Origin: a virus
Reading direction: 5' to 3' (one strand)
Virus record (IMG/VR): IMGVR_UViG_3300025286_000033
Location: 1 to 42,575 of that record
Length of the DNA: 42,575 nt
Of the stretch, positions 7,724 to 15,696 are shown piece by piece (position 1 is the stretch's first letter; the number at the start of each line of letters is the position of its first letter). The notes below the pieces were generated by a model, which saw nothing but the letters and a program-made list of their open reading frames with translations, was not told where the DNA came from and did no database searches. A program made the position numbers and the translations under genes.

Positions 7724-9516
7724 TGATTTATAATATACCTGAGTTTGTAACTAATCCAAATCCTGATATATTCAAATCTAATAATTATTTGGTATTCGAT
7801 TTTGAAACTACTAACCTAGATAAAGGAGACCCATTAAATGAAAATAACAATGTCTTACTCATTGCGTGGAAGCGATCAGGAGATGAGCGAGGAGTTTTCG
7901 TTCAACATCCCAAACCAGCCCACATCGAAGACTTTCTTGAAGAAGTGGCAAGAGCTGATTTCATTGTTGCACACAATGCAAAGTTCGAGCTTGGATGGCT
8001 TAAGCGCCTCGGAGTCAGACTTGAACAGACACTTCCCTTTTGTACACAATTGGCAGAATACGTATTACGATCCAACAGACGAGGGAGACTATCTCTTGAA
8101 GAGTGCCTCAAACGAAGAAACCTCGGAGGAAAAGAGTCAATAATTAGTGCTATGATGGGCGCTGGAATATGCCCTTCAGAAATGCCTGAAAATTGGCTCA
8201 AAAAGTACGCTAAAATCGACGTAGAGCAAACGCATAAATTATTTGAGCACCAGCGTAGGGAATTATTTAAAAATGGCTTAGAGCGTGTTTTTTATACAAA
8301 GTGCCTGCAGATACCAGTTCTTGCAGATATTGAATTTAATGGTATGTGCTTAGATACTTCCAAAGTAAGGGAAGTATACAAGCTATCTGTATCTGAGCTA
8401 CGTTCAGTTGAGAGAGAATTAGACGAATTTACTGGTGGTCTTAACCCAAGAAGTAATAAGCAGATGTCTGAGTTTATTTATGATGAGCTTAAATTTGCTA
8501 TGCCAAAAGACCATAACGGTAATATTATAACTACTCCTAAGGGAGAGAGAAGTGCTTCATCGGTAGTTGTATCTCTACTGAAGCCAAAAACTAGTAAACA
8601 AAAGAAGTTTATACAACTAAAACAAAGGCAGGTGAAACTAAATGCACAAGTTACTAAATCTTTGGAGAAGTTTAATGAATGTTGTGAGCAGGGGGAAGGT
8701 ATCCTACACGCCTCTATCAACCAAGCAGTTACTACTACTGGCAGGTACAGCAGTACTGGAAAAACATACAAGTGTCAATTCCAGAATGTGGATCGAGGAT
8801 TTAAACGATTATTTAGAGCAAGAAAACCAAGCTGGCTGGTGGGTGAAGCTGATGAAGCACAACTGGAGTTCAGAGTCGCTGTCTGGTATGGACGAGATAA
8901 TCAAGGACTTCGAGACATACAGGGAAATTTTGATGTTCATAAATTTACAGCTGACATCATATATCCAAGAGAACGGGACAGAGTACAGGCTAGACAAAAC
9001 GCAAAAGCGCATACATTTAAGCCACTCTATGGTGGAACAAGCGGAACACCATCTGAGAGACGTTATTATAGAGCGTTTACTGAAAAATACAGGGGAATCA
9101 CTAGAGAGCAAGATAAATGGGTAGATGAAGCAGTTATAAACAAAGAATTAACACTTCCTACGGGGATGAAGTTTTACTTTCCCTCGTTGAAGGTTACACA
9201 TACTGGTTATGTTGAGGGTAATACATCAGTTAGAAATTATCCAGTGCAATACTTAGCTACAGCTGAGATTGTACCAACAGCACTAGTGTACGCTTGGCAT
9301 TGCTTTAAAAGTGCAAATGCTGAGTCTTTTATCACAAATACTATACATGATTCAATTATTTGTGAAATTCATCCAGATGAACGGAACTTTTTCATGGATG
9401 TGATGTCAGAGTCATTACAGGATTTTCCTGTGAAGTATATGAAGAAACTATATGGTATAGATTTCAACATACCATTAAAAGCTGAAATTAAAACTGGAAC
9501 TCATTGGGGGTCTTAA
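7723..9516 (+). CDS. polA: family A DNA polymerase with 3'-5' exonuclease domain
   Basis: 597 residues. Exonuclease: FDFET (D26, E28), HNAKFELGWL (84-93, with Glu89 where Asp is usual) and the YAKID exo III element. Polymerase: GRYSSTGKTYKCQFQNV, motif A ADEAQLEFR, motif B RQNAKAHTFKPLYG at 424-437, and motif C TIHDSII around H542-D543. The residue equivalent to E. coli Pol I Phe762 is F432. Motif C reads HDS where HDE is usual. It is shorter than T7 gp5 (about 700), but the domain order is the same and no 5' nuclease domain is fused; that activity is in the gene at 10527. It replicates the phage genome with the helicase and primase upstream. Confidence 0.95.
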   Translation: MIYNIPEFVTNPNPDIFKSNNYLVFDFETTNLDKGDPLNENNNVLLIAWKRSGDERGVFVQHPKPAHIEDFLEEVARADFIVAHNAKFELGWLKRLGVRLEQTLPFCTQLAEYVLRSNRRGRLSLEECLKRRNLGGKESIISAMMGAGICPSEMPENWLKKYAKIDVEQTHKLFEHQRRELFKNGLERVFYTKCLQIPVLADIEFNGMCLDTSKVREVYKLSVSELRSVERELDEFTGGLNPRSNKQMSEFIYDELKFAMPKDHNGNIITTPKGERSASSVVVSLLKPKTSKQKKFIQLKQRQVKLNAQVTKSLEKFNECCEQGEGILHASINQAVTTTGRYSSTGKTYKCQFQNVDRGFKRLFRARKPSWLVGEADEAQLEFRVAVWYGRDNQGLRDIQGNFDVHKFTADIIYPRERDRVQARQNAKAHTFKPLYGGTSGTPSERRYYRAFTEKYRGITREQDKWVDEAVINKELTLPTGMKFYFPSLKVTHTGYVEGNTSVRNYPVQYLATAEIVPTALVYAWHCFKSANAESFITNTIHDSIICEIHPDERNFFMDVMSESLQDFPVKYMKKLYGIDFNIPLKAEIKTGTHWGS

Positions 9517-9517
9517 T

Positions 9518-10075
9518 ATGAATACAGCAGAAGGAGTCGTAGAGACTATAAGAACTGGCAGAGGAGTATCGGTATCAATAAGTGGTGCTTGGTATGGTGC
9601 TGGCTTTGATGCAACTAAATTACCTTTTAAGGAAGGTAATACCATTAAATTTGTATATACTGAAAAAGGAATCTATAAGAATATAGATTTGAAATCAGTA
9701 GAAGTAGTGGATGCATCAGAGACAAGTAACTTACAACCAGCAGCTTCACCTAAAGTGAAAGTTACAGCTGGAGCAACTGTTACCAGAGACTCATACTGGT
9801 CTAACAAAGAAGAAGAGGACAAGTTACGTTCTAAAGAAATTAGATACGAAGCATGTCTACAAAGAGCAATTGCTATGGTTGATTTATTAATTACTTCTGG
9901 AGCAATTAGCTTAGGTGCTAATACCAAGAAGAAATCTGAAATAGTTGAAAAATCTGTTGAAGCATTTACTCGTAAATTTTATATAGAAGCTTCTGAAGCT
10001 AGAGAAGGGTCTTATGATGACCCTTCCTCTGACGCTCAAGCTGATTTATTAGAAGAGGACACAAATTATGAATAG
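9518..10075 (+). CDS. probable single-stranded DNA-binding (OB-fold-like) protein
   Basis: 185 residues beginning two bases after the polymerase stop. The first 65 residues (EGVVETIRTGRGVSVSISG, then WYGAGF, KEGNTIKFVYTEKG and YKNIDLKSVEVV) read as a small beta-barrel of the OB type. A variable linker and a conserved helical segment around RDSYWSNKEEEDKLRSKEIR follow. The C-terminus is acidic (EEDTNYE), as in many SSBs. Proteins of this design are common next to phage DNA polymerases. Role in coating ssDNA at the fork is inferred from the fold pattern and location; there is no diagnostic catalytic motif. Confidence 0.6.
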   Translation: MNTAEGVVETIRTGRGVSVSISGAWYGAGFDATKLPFKEGNTIKFVYTEKGIYKNIDLKSVEVVDASETSNLQPAASPKVKVTAGATVTRDSYWSNKEEEDKLRSKEIRYEACLQRAIAMVDLLITSGAISLGANTKKKSEIVEKSVEAFTRKFYIEASEAREGSYDDPSSDAQADLLEEDTNYE

Positions 10076-10322
10076 TAGATACTTAGACGAAACCCTTGAC
10101 TACAAACTTGTGGTACAAGGTTCTGTTGCATCTAAGGGAAACGGTCATGCTGTTTATGCAATAGTCAATAAAGAGACTGATGTAGTAGAGGCTGAAGTAC
10201 CTTTTTTAGTACAGGGATATGAGGGACTACATGAGATGCAAGCTACCTTAGATGATTGGAGAGATAAGTTTGCTGAAAAAGCTAGAAAGAAAGAAGAAGA
10301 ATCTAAGGTTTTAATTAACTAA
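10068..10322 (+). CDS. small unknown protein
   Basis: 84 residues overlapping the end of the SSB-like gene by 8 bases, so probably cotranslated. Beta-rich first half (LVVQGSVASKGNGHAVYAIV) and a charged helical second half ending in KEEESKVLIN. No recognised domain. Located within the replication cluster, so a DNA-metabolism accessory role is plausible but unsupported. Confidence 0.6.
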   Translation: MNSRYLDETLDYKLVVQGSVASKGNGHAVYAIVNKETDVVEAEVPFLVQGYEGLHEMQATLDDWRDKFAEKARKKEEESKVLIN

Positions 10323-10323
10323 G

Positions 10324-10530
10324 ATGAAACTAAGAGAAGCCATCAATAATATGTGTCGTTATTGCATCTATGACCCATATTCAAAAGGAACATGGCGCAA
10401 ACAGGTCGAAGAATGCACAGGTTATGAATGTCCTCTGTATAAGGTACGACCAATGCGTATAAATCAAAATTCAGACAAGAATTTGACTAATATGGCTAAA
10501 AAAGAAACAAATATTGGTGGACTATTATGA
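10324..10530 (+). CDS. small Cys-containing protein (putative zinc-binding)
   Basis: 68 residues. CRYC at 11-14 and a later ECTGYECPLY around residues 30-39 supply four cysteines in a C-x2-C...C-x4-C layout followed by RP. Short phage proteins with a C-x2-C, W, QV, C-x4-5-CPLY pattern are common in replication regions and probably fold around zinc. Function is unknown. The 3' end overlaps the exonuclease start by 4 bases. Confidence 0.65.
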   Translation: MKLREAINNMCRYCIYDPYSKGTWRKQVEECTGYECPLYKVRPMRINQNSDKNLTNMAKKETNIGGLL

Positions 10531-11387
10531 AAGCACTAGTAGATGGAGACATTATACTTTACAGGTGTGGCTTTGCTGCGCAAAGTAAAATATATAACCT
10601 ATTTTTGCCATCGTACTTAGGAGAGATACCTAAGTTCAGGTATAAAAAAGATATGCTTGCTTGGCGTGAAGAACATGCCAAAGGGGTATCTGATTACGCT
10701 GTTACTGTGGATACAGTCATAGAACCTGTTGAGAATGCATTAAATAATGTTAAGACTGTCTTAACTGAGGTGGAGAAGTTTTTATCCAATAGGTTTGGTG
10801 ATGTTGAGCTAGAGGTATTCCTTAGTCCGAAGGAAACATTTAGAGATAATCTTGCTACGATAAAAATATACAAAGGTAATAGAGATCCTTTGCATAAACC
10901 TCACTGGTACGCCGAGATTAAGGAGTATCTAAAGAATGTGTGGAATGCTGAAGAGCGAGAAGGTCTTGAGGCTGATGATGTTCTGGCTGACTTACAAGAT
11001 AAAAATACTTGTATTGTTACTACCGATAAAGACTTAGACCAGATTGCTGGGTGGCATTACAATTGGGTTAAAGACCAACTGTATGAAGTATCTGTAGAAC
11101 AAGGCATTCATAGTAAGTACGTGCAAATACTTACTGGAGATTCTACTGATAACATTGAAGGTATCCCTGGGGTTGGGCCAGTAGGAGCGGAAAAATGTCT
11201 TGAGTGGTGTGAATCAATTGATGATTATGAACAGGCAGTAGCCCAAGAGTACGAACATTTTTTCACTCAGAATAAAAAAGGAGTAGAAAAATGCAATGAG
11301 TACTGCATGACTTGGGAAGAAATTTTAGAAGAGACTAGACGATTAATAACATTAGGAGAAAGAAAAGATGAACTTAAACAAGAATAA
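10527..11387 (+). CDS. 5'-3' exonuclease / flap endonuclease-like (T7 gp6 type)
   Basis: 286 residues. The first strand LVDGDIILYR carries the N-terminal metal-binding Asp. LEADDVLADL and CIVTTDKDLDQIAG provide the acidic active-site cluster, and ILTGDSTDNIEGIPGVGPVGAEKCL is the last metal aspartate followed by a helix-hairpin-helix DNA-binding motif. This is the order seen in the 5' nuclease domain of Pol I and in T7 gp6. Expected to remove RNA primers and degrade host or recombination DNA 5' to 3'. Starts in an ATGA-type overlap with the upstream small gene; its last 20 bases overlap a tiny membrane protein gene. Confidence 0.9.
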   Translation: MKALVDGDIILYRCGFAAQSKIYNLFLPSYLGEIPKFRYKKDMLAWREEHAKGVSDYAVTVDTVIEPVENALNNVKTVLTEVEKFLSNRFGDVELEVFLSPKETFRDNLATIKIYKGNRDPLHKPHWYAEIKEYLKNVWNAEEREGLEADDVLADLQDKNTCIVTTDKDLDQIAGWHYNWVKDQLYEVSVEQGIHSKYVQILTGDSTDNIEGIPGVGPVGAEKCLEWCESIDDYEQAVAQEYEHFFTQNKKGVEKCNEYCMTWEEILEETRRLITLGERKDELKQE

Positions 11388-11475
11388 TATACTTGGAGAA
11401 ATAGCTTCTTACGTATCTGTAATAGCCTTTATATCATTTTTTACATATATTGTATACTTATATACAAAGTCATGA
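11368..11475 (+). CDS. tiny membrane protein (35 aa)
   Basis: A 35-residue frame that fills the apparent gap after the exonuclease. ATG is preceded by AGGAGA at 11354-11359, a good ribosome-binding site with about 8 bases spacing, and its TGA overlaps the next gene's ATG (ATGA at 11472). After a polar N-terminus (MNLNKNNILGE) comes one hydrophobic stretch of about 20 residues (ASYVSVIAFISFFTYIVYLY) and a short basic end TKS. This predicts a single-span inner-membrane peptide. Role unknown. Confidence 0.6.
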   Translation: MNLNKNNILGEIASYVSVIAFISFFTYIVYLYTKS

Positions 11476-11699
11476 AAGTTTATAAAGGCGACATAAAAAA
11501 GAAGCAAGAAGACATGTCAGATACTCTTACTAGAGCAGGCATAGAGAGATTGATGCGTGGAGTTAGCAAGACTAATATAGGAGACATAGAAGATTTAAAA
11601 TCAGCAGATCAATTAAAGGCAGCACTTAAGAAGAAGGACATTAAAAAATGGCTATTAGATACAGGTCGAAGTTTGAAGAAGAGATTGCAAAAAAACTAA
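11472..11699 (+). CDS. small basic unknown protein
   Basis: 75 residues, rich in Lys and Asp/Glu, predicted helical, no cysteines or membrane span. Contains TRAGIERLMRGVSKTNIGDI and a lysine-rich C-terminus (KKRLQKN). It overlaps the tiny membrane gene upstream by 4 bases and the endonuclease downstream by 52 bases in another frame. The family is not recognised; a nucleic-acid-binding role would fit the charge, but this is a guess. Confidence 0.55.
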   Translation: MKVYKGDIKKKQEDMSDTLTRAGIERLMRGVSKTNIGDIEDLKSADQLKAALKKKDIKKWLLDTGRSLKKRLQKN

Positions 11700-12049
11700 G
11701 AGGAAGTAGAGCTAGATACGAGAAGCTTATAATACCATTTTATAAAATTCATACATACAAACCTGATTGGGTTTTACCTAACGGAATTATAATTGAAGGC
11801 AAGGGTAGATTTACTTCTTACGACAGAGCAAAACATTTATTAATAAAGGAGCAACAGCCTAGTTTGGATATTAGGTTTGTGTTTAAATATGATAACAAGT
11901 TGCATAAAACATCTAAGACTAGATACTCAGAGTGGTGTAAACGACACGACTTCAAGTACAGTTTTACAGAAGTACCTAAGGAATGGATAAGAGAGAAGAA
12001 GAAATCTATTACTGTTTCAGATGTGGAAGTGAGTCTGAAAAAGGATTAG
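11648..12049 (+). CDS. endonuclease I-like Holliday junction resolvase
   Basis: 133 residues. RSKFEEEIAKKL at the N-terminus carries the first catalytic Glu. YKPDWVLPNGIIIEGKGRF gives the PD...(D/E)xK nuclease core with the second Asp, Glu and Lys, and DRAKHLLIKEQ follows. This matches T7 endonuclease I (gp3), a dimeric PD-(D/E)xK enzyme that resolves branched DNA before packaging and helps degrade host DNA. Length is close to T7 gp3 (149). It overlaps both neighbours, 52 bases upstream and 67 bases downstream. Confidence 0.88.
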   Translation: MAIRYRSKFEEEIAKKLRGSRARYEKLIIPFYKIHTYKPDWVLPNGIIIEGKGRFTSYDRAKHLLIKEQQPSLDIRFVFKYDNKLHKTSKTRYSEWCKRHDFKYSFTEVPKEWIREKKKSITVSDVEVSLKKD

Positions 12050-12210
12050 ATAACGAGATGGCACATTGTCATGAATGCGGAGAACACGCAGTTATATCTG
12101 TGCTCATGGCTTTTGACATAATCAACAGCCTCTACTTACGTGGGGAGCTTAACTTAAACTACGAGGAAAATGAATATGAGGAAATATGCTACGACCCTGG
12201 TGATTCCTGA
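11983..12210 (+). CDS. small zinc-ribbon protein
   Basis: 75 residues. CFRCGSESEK (first Cys pair at 11 and 14) and AHCHECGEHA supply two C-x2-C knuckles about 18 residues apart, a rubredoxin-like zinc ribbon. The acidic C-terminus is NYEENEYEEICYDPGDS. The start must lie at or before residue 10 because the first knuckle begins at 11, so the 67-base overlap with the resolvase gene is real if this gene is real. Function unknown; possibly a small regulator or nucleic-acid binder. Confidence 0.6.
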   Translation: MDKREEEIYYCFRCGSESEKGLDNEMAHCHECGEHAVISVLMAFDIINSLYLRGELNLNYEENEYEEICYDPGDS

Positions 12211-12985
12211 TGCTCACGATGGTCCTGAATATAATAAGGACAGATTTGAGGCTCTCGGAAACTTCATTGTCGAAAGAAAGCCTGACAATATAGTTCAGAT
12301 AGGAGATTTCATGAACTTAGATTCTATAAATTTCTTTGATACTAATAAGCCTTTGATAAAAGAGGGCAAAAGATTAAAAGATGATATAGATTCAGGTATA
12401 GAAGCTTACGAAAAGATAATGAAACCTATACGTGGCTTGTGGAAAAAGCAAGCTAGATGGAAAACAAAGAAGTATAATCCTAAAAGATACTGGTTGCTTG
12501 GAAACCACGAGCTTAGGACTTGGAGGTATACTCTAGACAAACCTGAACTAAGTGGGTTTATACCCGAGACAGATTTTGTTGGAGCTGGTAAAGATAAGTG
12601 GGATATAATAGAATATAGACACTACGTGTATATTGATGGCACAGCGTTTACACACGCACCGATGAACAGACGAGTTAATCAACCCATAAGTGGGGAGTAT
12701 GTTACTAAGAGAGCTACTGAAACACACGATACATCAATAGTATTTGGACACACACATAGATTTGGTGTTCATACTATGAAAAGAATTAATGGTGATGAGA
12801 CTGTAGCTCCATTAATACAATCTTGTAATGTAGGATGGTATGCAGATTATATGCCTGAATACATGGAAGGAAATGAAGCTACTTGTGATTGGTGGGCAGG
12901 ATTAGTTATGTTAACTCATACAGGTCATGGAACTATTGACATAACTCAGCACTCTATAGATAGAGTTAAAGAGGATTACTTATGA
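12170..12985 (+). CDS. calcineurin-like metallophosphoesterase
   Basis: 271 residues. Metal-site motifs are in the canonical order: VIPDAHDG (D-x-H), IVQIGDFMN (GD), WLLGNHELR (GNHE) and VFGHTHRFG (GHTH). The family hydrolyses phosphomono- or diesters with two metals. Phage members are found near replication and recombination genes, but the substrate cannot be told from the sequence. Two in-frame ATGs (12170, 12176) sit behind GAGGA; either could be used. Overlaps the zinc-ribbon gene by 41 bases and the next gene by 4. Confidence 0.9.
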   Translation: MNMRKYATTLVIPDAHDGPEYNKDRFEALGNFIVERKPDNIVQIGDFMNLDSINFFDTNKPLIKEGKRLKDDIDSGIEAYEKIMKPIRGLWKKQARWKTKKYNPKRYWLLGNHELRTWRYTLDKPELSGFIPETDFVGAGKDKWDIIEYRHYVYIDGTAFTHAPMNRRVNQPISGEYVTKRATETHDTSIVFGHTHRFGVHTMKRINGDETVAPLIQSCNVGWYADYMPEYMEGNEATCDWWAGLVMLTHTGHGTIDITQHSIDRVKEDYL

Positions 12986-13290
12986 ATACCTTTTTGTTGT
13001 TAACAAGTTTAATTGTTAATTCTCCTAGTGTGACTATGGGATTTAATAATATAGACGTGCAGTGCTCACTAAAAGGAGCTATTTTTGGACACTCTTGGCA
13101 GAAACATCAGGAAGGGGAGTCAAAAACTAAAATTATAGAAGATTTAGTTATAAAATTAAATCAGGATGGAGCACCTACAGAATATGTGAGTGTTTGGGTA
13201 GAACAAATGGATGCAGCTTTAAATATACCTGATTACTATTTGATGGTTGGAGAAATAGTTTACCAGTGTTTACTTAACAAAGGAGTATAA
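12982..13290 (+). CDS. unknown protein with hydrophobic N-terminus
   Basis: 102 residues starting in an ATGA overlap. The first 13 residues (MNTFLLLTSLIVN) are hydrophobic, but no positive charge precedes them and no clear cleavage site follows, so a signal peptide is doubtful. Contains IFGHSWQKHQEGESKTKIIEDL and an acidic, helical C-terminal half ending VYQCLLNKGV. Not recognised. Confidence 0.55.
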   Translation: MNTFLLLTSLIVNSPSVTMGFNNIDVQCSLKGAIFGHSWQKHQEGESKTKIIEDLVIKLNQDGAPTEYVSVWVEQMDAALNIPDYYLMVGEIVYQCLLNKGV

Positions 13291-13294
13291 TATT

Positions 13295-13486
13295 ATGACA
13301 GACAACGTAGATCATACGTTTATACCGAGGAGAAGAGCAAGAATCTTTGCAGAAATAAATCATGAGTTTGGCCCAGTAGAAGCTGGGGGTTGGCTTAAAA
13401 ACAACGTCCCTGAAGAAGAACGAGATGAATTATTTCTTAAATATTTAGGAGAGGAATTAAAAAAACATGAACCAATTACCGACTGA
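13295..13486 (+). CDS. small unknown protein
   Basis: 63 residues behind AGGAG (aaaggagtataatattATG). Charged and probably helical, with RRRARIFAEINHEFGP in the first half and EEERDELFLKYLGEELKKHE in the second. Ends 20 bases inside the ribonucleotide reductase gene, which implies coupled translation. No domain recognised. Confidence 0.6.
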   Translation: MTDNVDHTFIPRRRARIFAEINHEFGPVEAGGWLKNNVPEEERDELFLKYLGEELKKHEPITD

Positions 13487-15338
13487 GTATCAACAGTTTA
13501 TACACTTGAGTAGATACGCAAGACATCTTCCTGATAAACAAAGAAGAGAGACTTGGGAGGAAACTGTGGTTAGATATATATCTTTTTTTACTGAGAGATT
13601 TGATAACGAATTTGATTTATCTGAAGTAAAGAAAGCTATACTAAATTTAGAAGTCATGCCATCTATGAGATGTTTAATGACTGCTGGCAAGGCTTTAGAA
13701 AGAGATAATGTAGCTGGATTTAATTGTAGTTATCTTCCCATAGATAACCCACGATCATTTGACGAAATAATGTATATTCTAATGTGTGGCACTGGAGTGG
13801 GATTCAGCGTAGAGAGACAATTTATAAATCAATTACCTCAAGTATCCGAGGAGATACATAATACTAATACTGTAATACACGTAACTGACTCAAAATTGGG
13901 ATGGTCTAGCGCTTACAGAGAGCTTATATCCCTGCTTTATTCTGGCAGGATACCCTCGTGGGACGTTTCAAAAATTCGTCCCGCTGGAGCGAGATTAAAG
14001 ACCTTTGGTGGGCGTTCCTCAGGGCCACAACCATTGGAAGATTTATTTAAGTTTACTGTAAATACTTTTACAAATGCCAAGGGCAGGAAACTTACAAGCA
14101 TAGAGTGTCATGATATATGTTGTAAAGTGGGTGATATAGTCGTAGTAGGGGGAGTAAGGAGATCAGCGCTGATATCTTTATCTAATCTCAGTGATGACAG
14201 AATGAGAATAGCTAAGTCTGGCAATTGGTGGGAATTGAACGGACAAAGGGCGTTAGCTAATAATTCTGCCTGTTACACTGAGACCCCCGATATGGCTCAA
14301 TTTATGTCTGAATGGCAAGCATTATATCTGAGTCACTCAGGAGAACGTGGTATCTTTAACAGAACAGCAGCTAGGAAGTTCTCTCCTGAACGTAGGGATA
14401 TTGATTGGGAATTTGGTACTAACCCATGTTCTGAGATTGTGCTTAGACCTAATCAATTTTGTAACTTATCTGAGGTAATAGTAAGACCTAAAGATACATT
14501 AAAAGATCTGAAGAGAAAGGTAGAGATTGCTACCATAATAGGTACTATGCAGGCTACTTTAACTGACTTCAGATATTTGAGGTCTTCTTGGAAAAAGAAT
14601 ACTGAGGAAGAGGCATTGCTTGGAGTGTCGTTGACTGGCATAATGGATCATCAAACTCTCAGTACTTGCAGAGACATAACTAAGAAATGGCTACGGGAGA
14701 TGAAAGATGTGGCAATCAATACGAATGAAACTTGGGCGCATAAGCTCGGGATTAATCCAAGCAGCGCAATCACTTGCGTCAAACCTAGCGGCACTGTTAG
14801 TCAGCTTACTAATACTGCTAGTGGGATACATCCTCGTCATAATAATTACTATATACGAACAGTACGTCAAGATAACAAAGACCCGTTAACTGCTTTTATG
14901 AAAGAATGTGGATTTCCTAATGAACCAGCATTTGGCAAAGAAGATTCAACAACTATATTTTCTTTTGGATGTAAGAGTCCTAAGGGGGCTGTTACCAGAA
15001 ACCAGAAAACAGCTATAGAACAGTTGGAACATTGGCTAGTATATCAAGAGAATTGGTGTGAACATAAACCATCTATTACTGCTTACGTCAGAGAGCATGA
15101 GTGGATGAAAGTTGGAGCTTGGGTATATGATCACTTCGATGCTATAAGTGGAATATCTTTTCTACCTTACGATGGTGGAACATACAAACAAGCACCATAT
15201 ACTGACTGTACTAAAGAAGAGTATGAAGAAGCGTTAAAGGTTACTCCTAGTGCAGATTGGTCATTCTTGGTTGAAGAACAGGACAACACAAGTAGTTCCC
15301 AACAGCTAGCTTGTACTGGAAACTCATGCGAGATATAA
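13467..15338 (+). CDS. nrdJ: class II (adenosylcobalamin-dependent) monomeric ribonucleotide reductase
   Basis: 623 residues. Signature segments: GFNCSYL (C87), ILMCGTGVGFSVER, WDVSKIRPAGARLKTFGGRSSGP, GGVRRSALISLSN, the finger loop NPCSEI at 319-324 (radical-bearing C321 with N319 and E323), CNLSEV with the second redox cysteine C332, VKPSGTVSQL, and a C-terminal C616-TGNS-C621 pair just before the end that re-reduces the active site. The layout matches monomeric class II RTPR (Lactobacillus leichmannii type, about 740 residues), somewhat shortened. It makes deoxyribonucleotides for phage DNA synthesis without oxygen or a second subunit, but needs host vitamin B12. Overlaps neighbours on both sides. 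Confidence 0.93.
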   Translation: MNQLPTEYQQFIHLSRYARHLPDKQRRETWEETVVRYISFFTERFDNEFDLSEVKKAILNLEVMPSMRCLMTAGKALERDNVAGFNCSYLPIDNPRSFDEIMYILMCGTGVGFSVERQFINQLPQVSEEIHNTNTVIHVTDSKLGWSSAYRELISLLYSGRIPSWDVSKIRPAGARLKTFGGRSSGPQPLEDLFKFTVNTFTNAKGRKLTSIECHDICCKVGDIVVVGGVRRSALISLSNLSDDRMRIAKSGNWWELNGQRALANNSACYTETPDMAQFMSEWQALYLSHSGERGIFNRTAARKFSPERRDIDWEFGTNPCSEIVLRPNQFCNLSEVIVRPKDTLKDLKRKVEIATIIGTMQATLTDFRYLRSSWKKNTEEEALLGVSLTGIMDHQTLSTCRDITKKWLREMKDVAINTNETWAHKLGINPSSAITCVKPSGTVSQLTNTASGIHPRHNNYYIRTVRQDNKDPLTAFMKECGFPNEPAFGKEDSTTIFSFGCKSPKGAVTRNQKTAIEQLEHWLVYQENWCEHKPSITAYVREHEWMKVGAWVYDHFDAISGISFLPYDGGTYKQAPYTDCTKEEYEEALKVTPSADWSFLVEEQDNTSSSQQLACTGNSCEI

Positions 15339-15484
15339 AAGAAGATAAGTATCAACAGTTGGCTGACCTCATAAGGTCTGACCAATTGTCTACAAAACAA
15401 GTTATGGTAAAATTTAAAGAGGATCCAGAGTTTGCGCTCTGGTATAAAGAGAAATACACTAAAAAATGGTACACATACCCATGA
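15326..15484 (+). CDS. small unknown protein (52 aa) bridging RNR and DUF3310
   Basis: ATG at 15326 lies inside the last codons of the reductase gene, and the TGA at 15482-15484 overlaps the next ATG (ATGA). The frame fills exactly the 140-base space that would otherwise be empty. The product is charged (about a third Lys/Arg/Asp/Glu): DKYQQLADLIRSDQLSTKQV followed by KEDPEFALWYKEKY, probably two or three helices. No domain recognised; small helical phage proteins of this kind are often DNA-binding. Confidence 0.6.
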   Translation: MRDIKEDKYQQLADLIRSDQLSTKQVMVKFKEDPEFALWYKEKYTKKWYTYP

Positions 15485-15696
15485 ATCCAGATAACATAAA
15501 AGACCCTAAGCACTACTCAAGGTGGAAAATAGAACCTGTACAATTTATGATGGAAAATGAAATACCCTATGCTGAGGGTAACGTAATAAAATATATTATG
15601 AGATGGAGATACAAGGGTGGATTAGAAGATTTACATAAAGCGCAAGAGTATATAAATCTTTTAATTGAAAATGAATTGGAGAACAGTAGTGAATAG
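15481..15696 (+). CDS. DUF3310 family protein
   Basis: 71 residues. DPKHYSRWKIEPVQFM, AEGNVIKYIMRW and GLEDLHKAQEYI are the hallmarks of DUF3310, a short phage protein often labelled nucleotide kinase without biochemical proof. I chose ATG 15481 (MNPDNIKDPKHY), which overlaps the preceding stop in an ATGA, rather than the in-frame ATG at 15466, which would overlap the preceding gene by 19 bases and add five residues. Located beside RNR, which fits a nucleotide-pool role. Confidence 0.75.
   Translation: MNPDNIKDPKHYSRWKIEPVQFMMENEIPYAEGNVIKYIMRWRYKGGLEDLHKAQEYINLLIENELENSSE

Noticed and set aside
8642-9124. 160-codon plus-strand frame inside the polymerase gene
   Set aside because: Frame shadow of the well-supported polymerase gene; no motif or ribosome site, and it cuts through conserved motifs in another frame.
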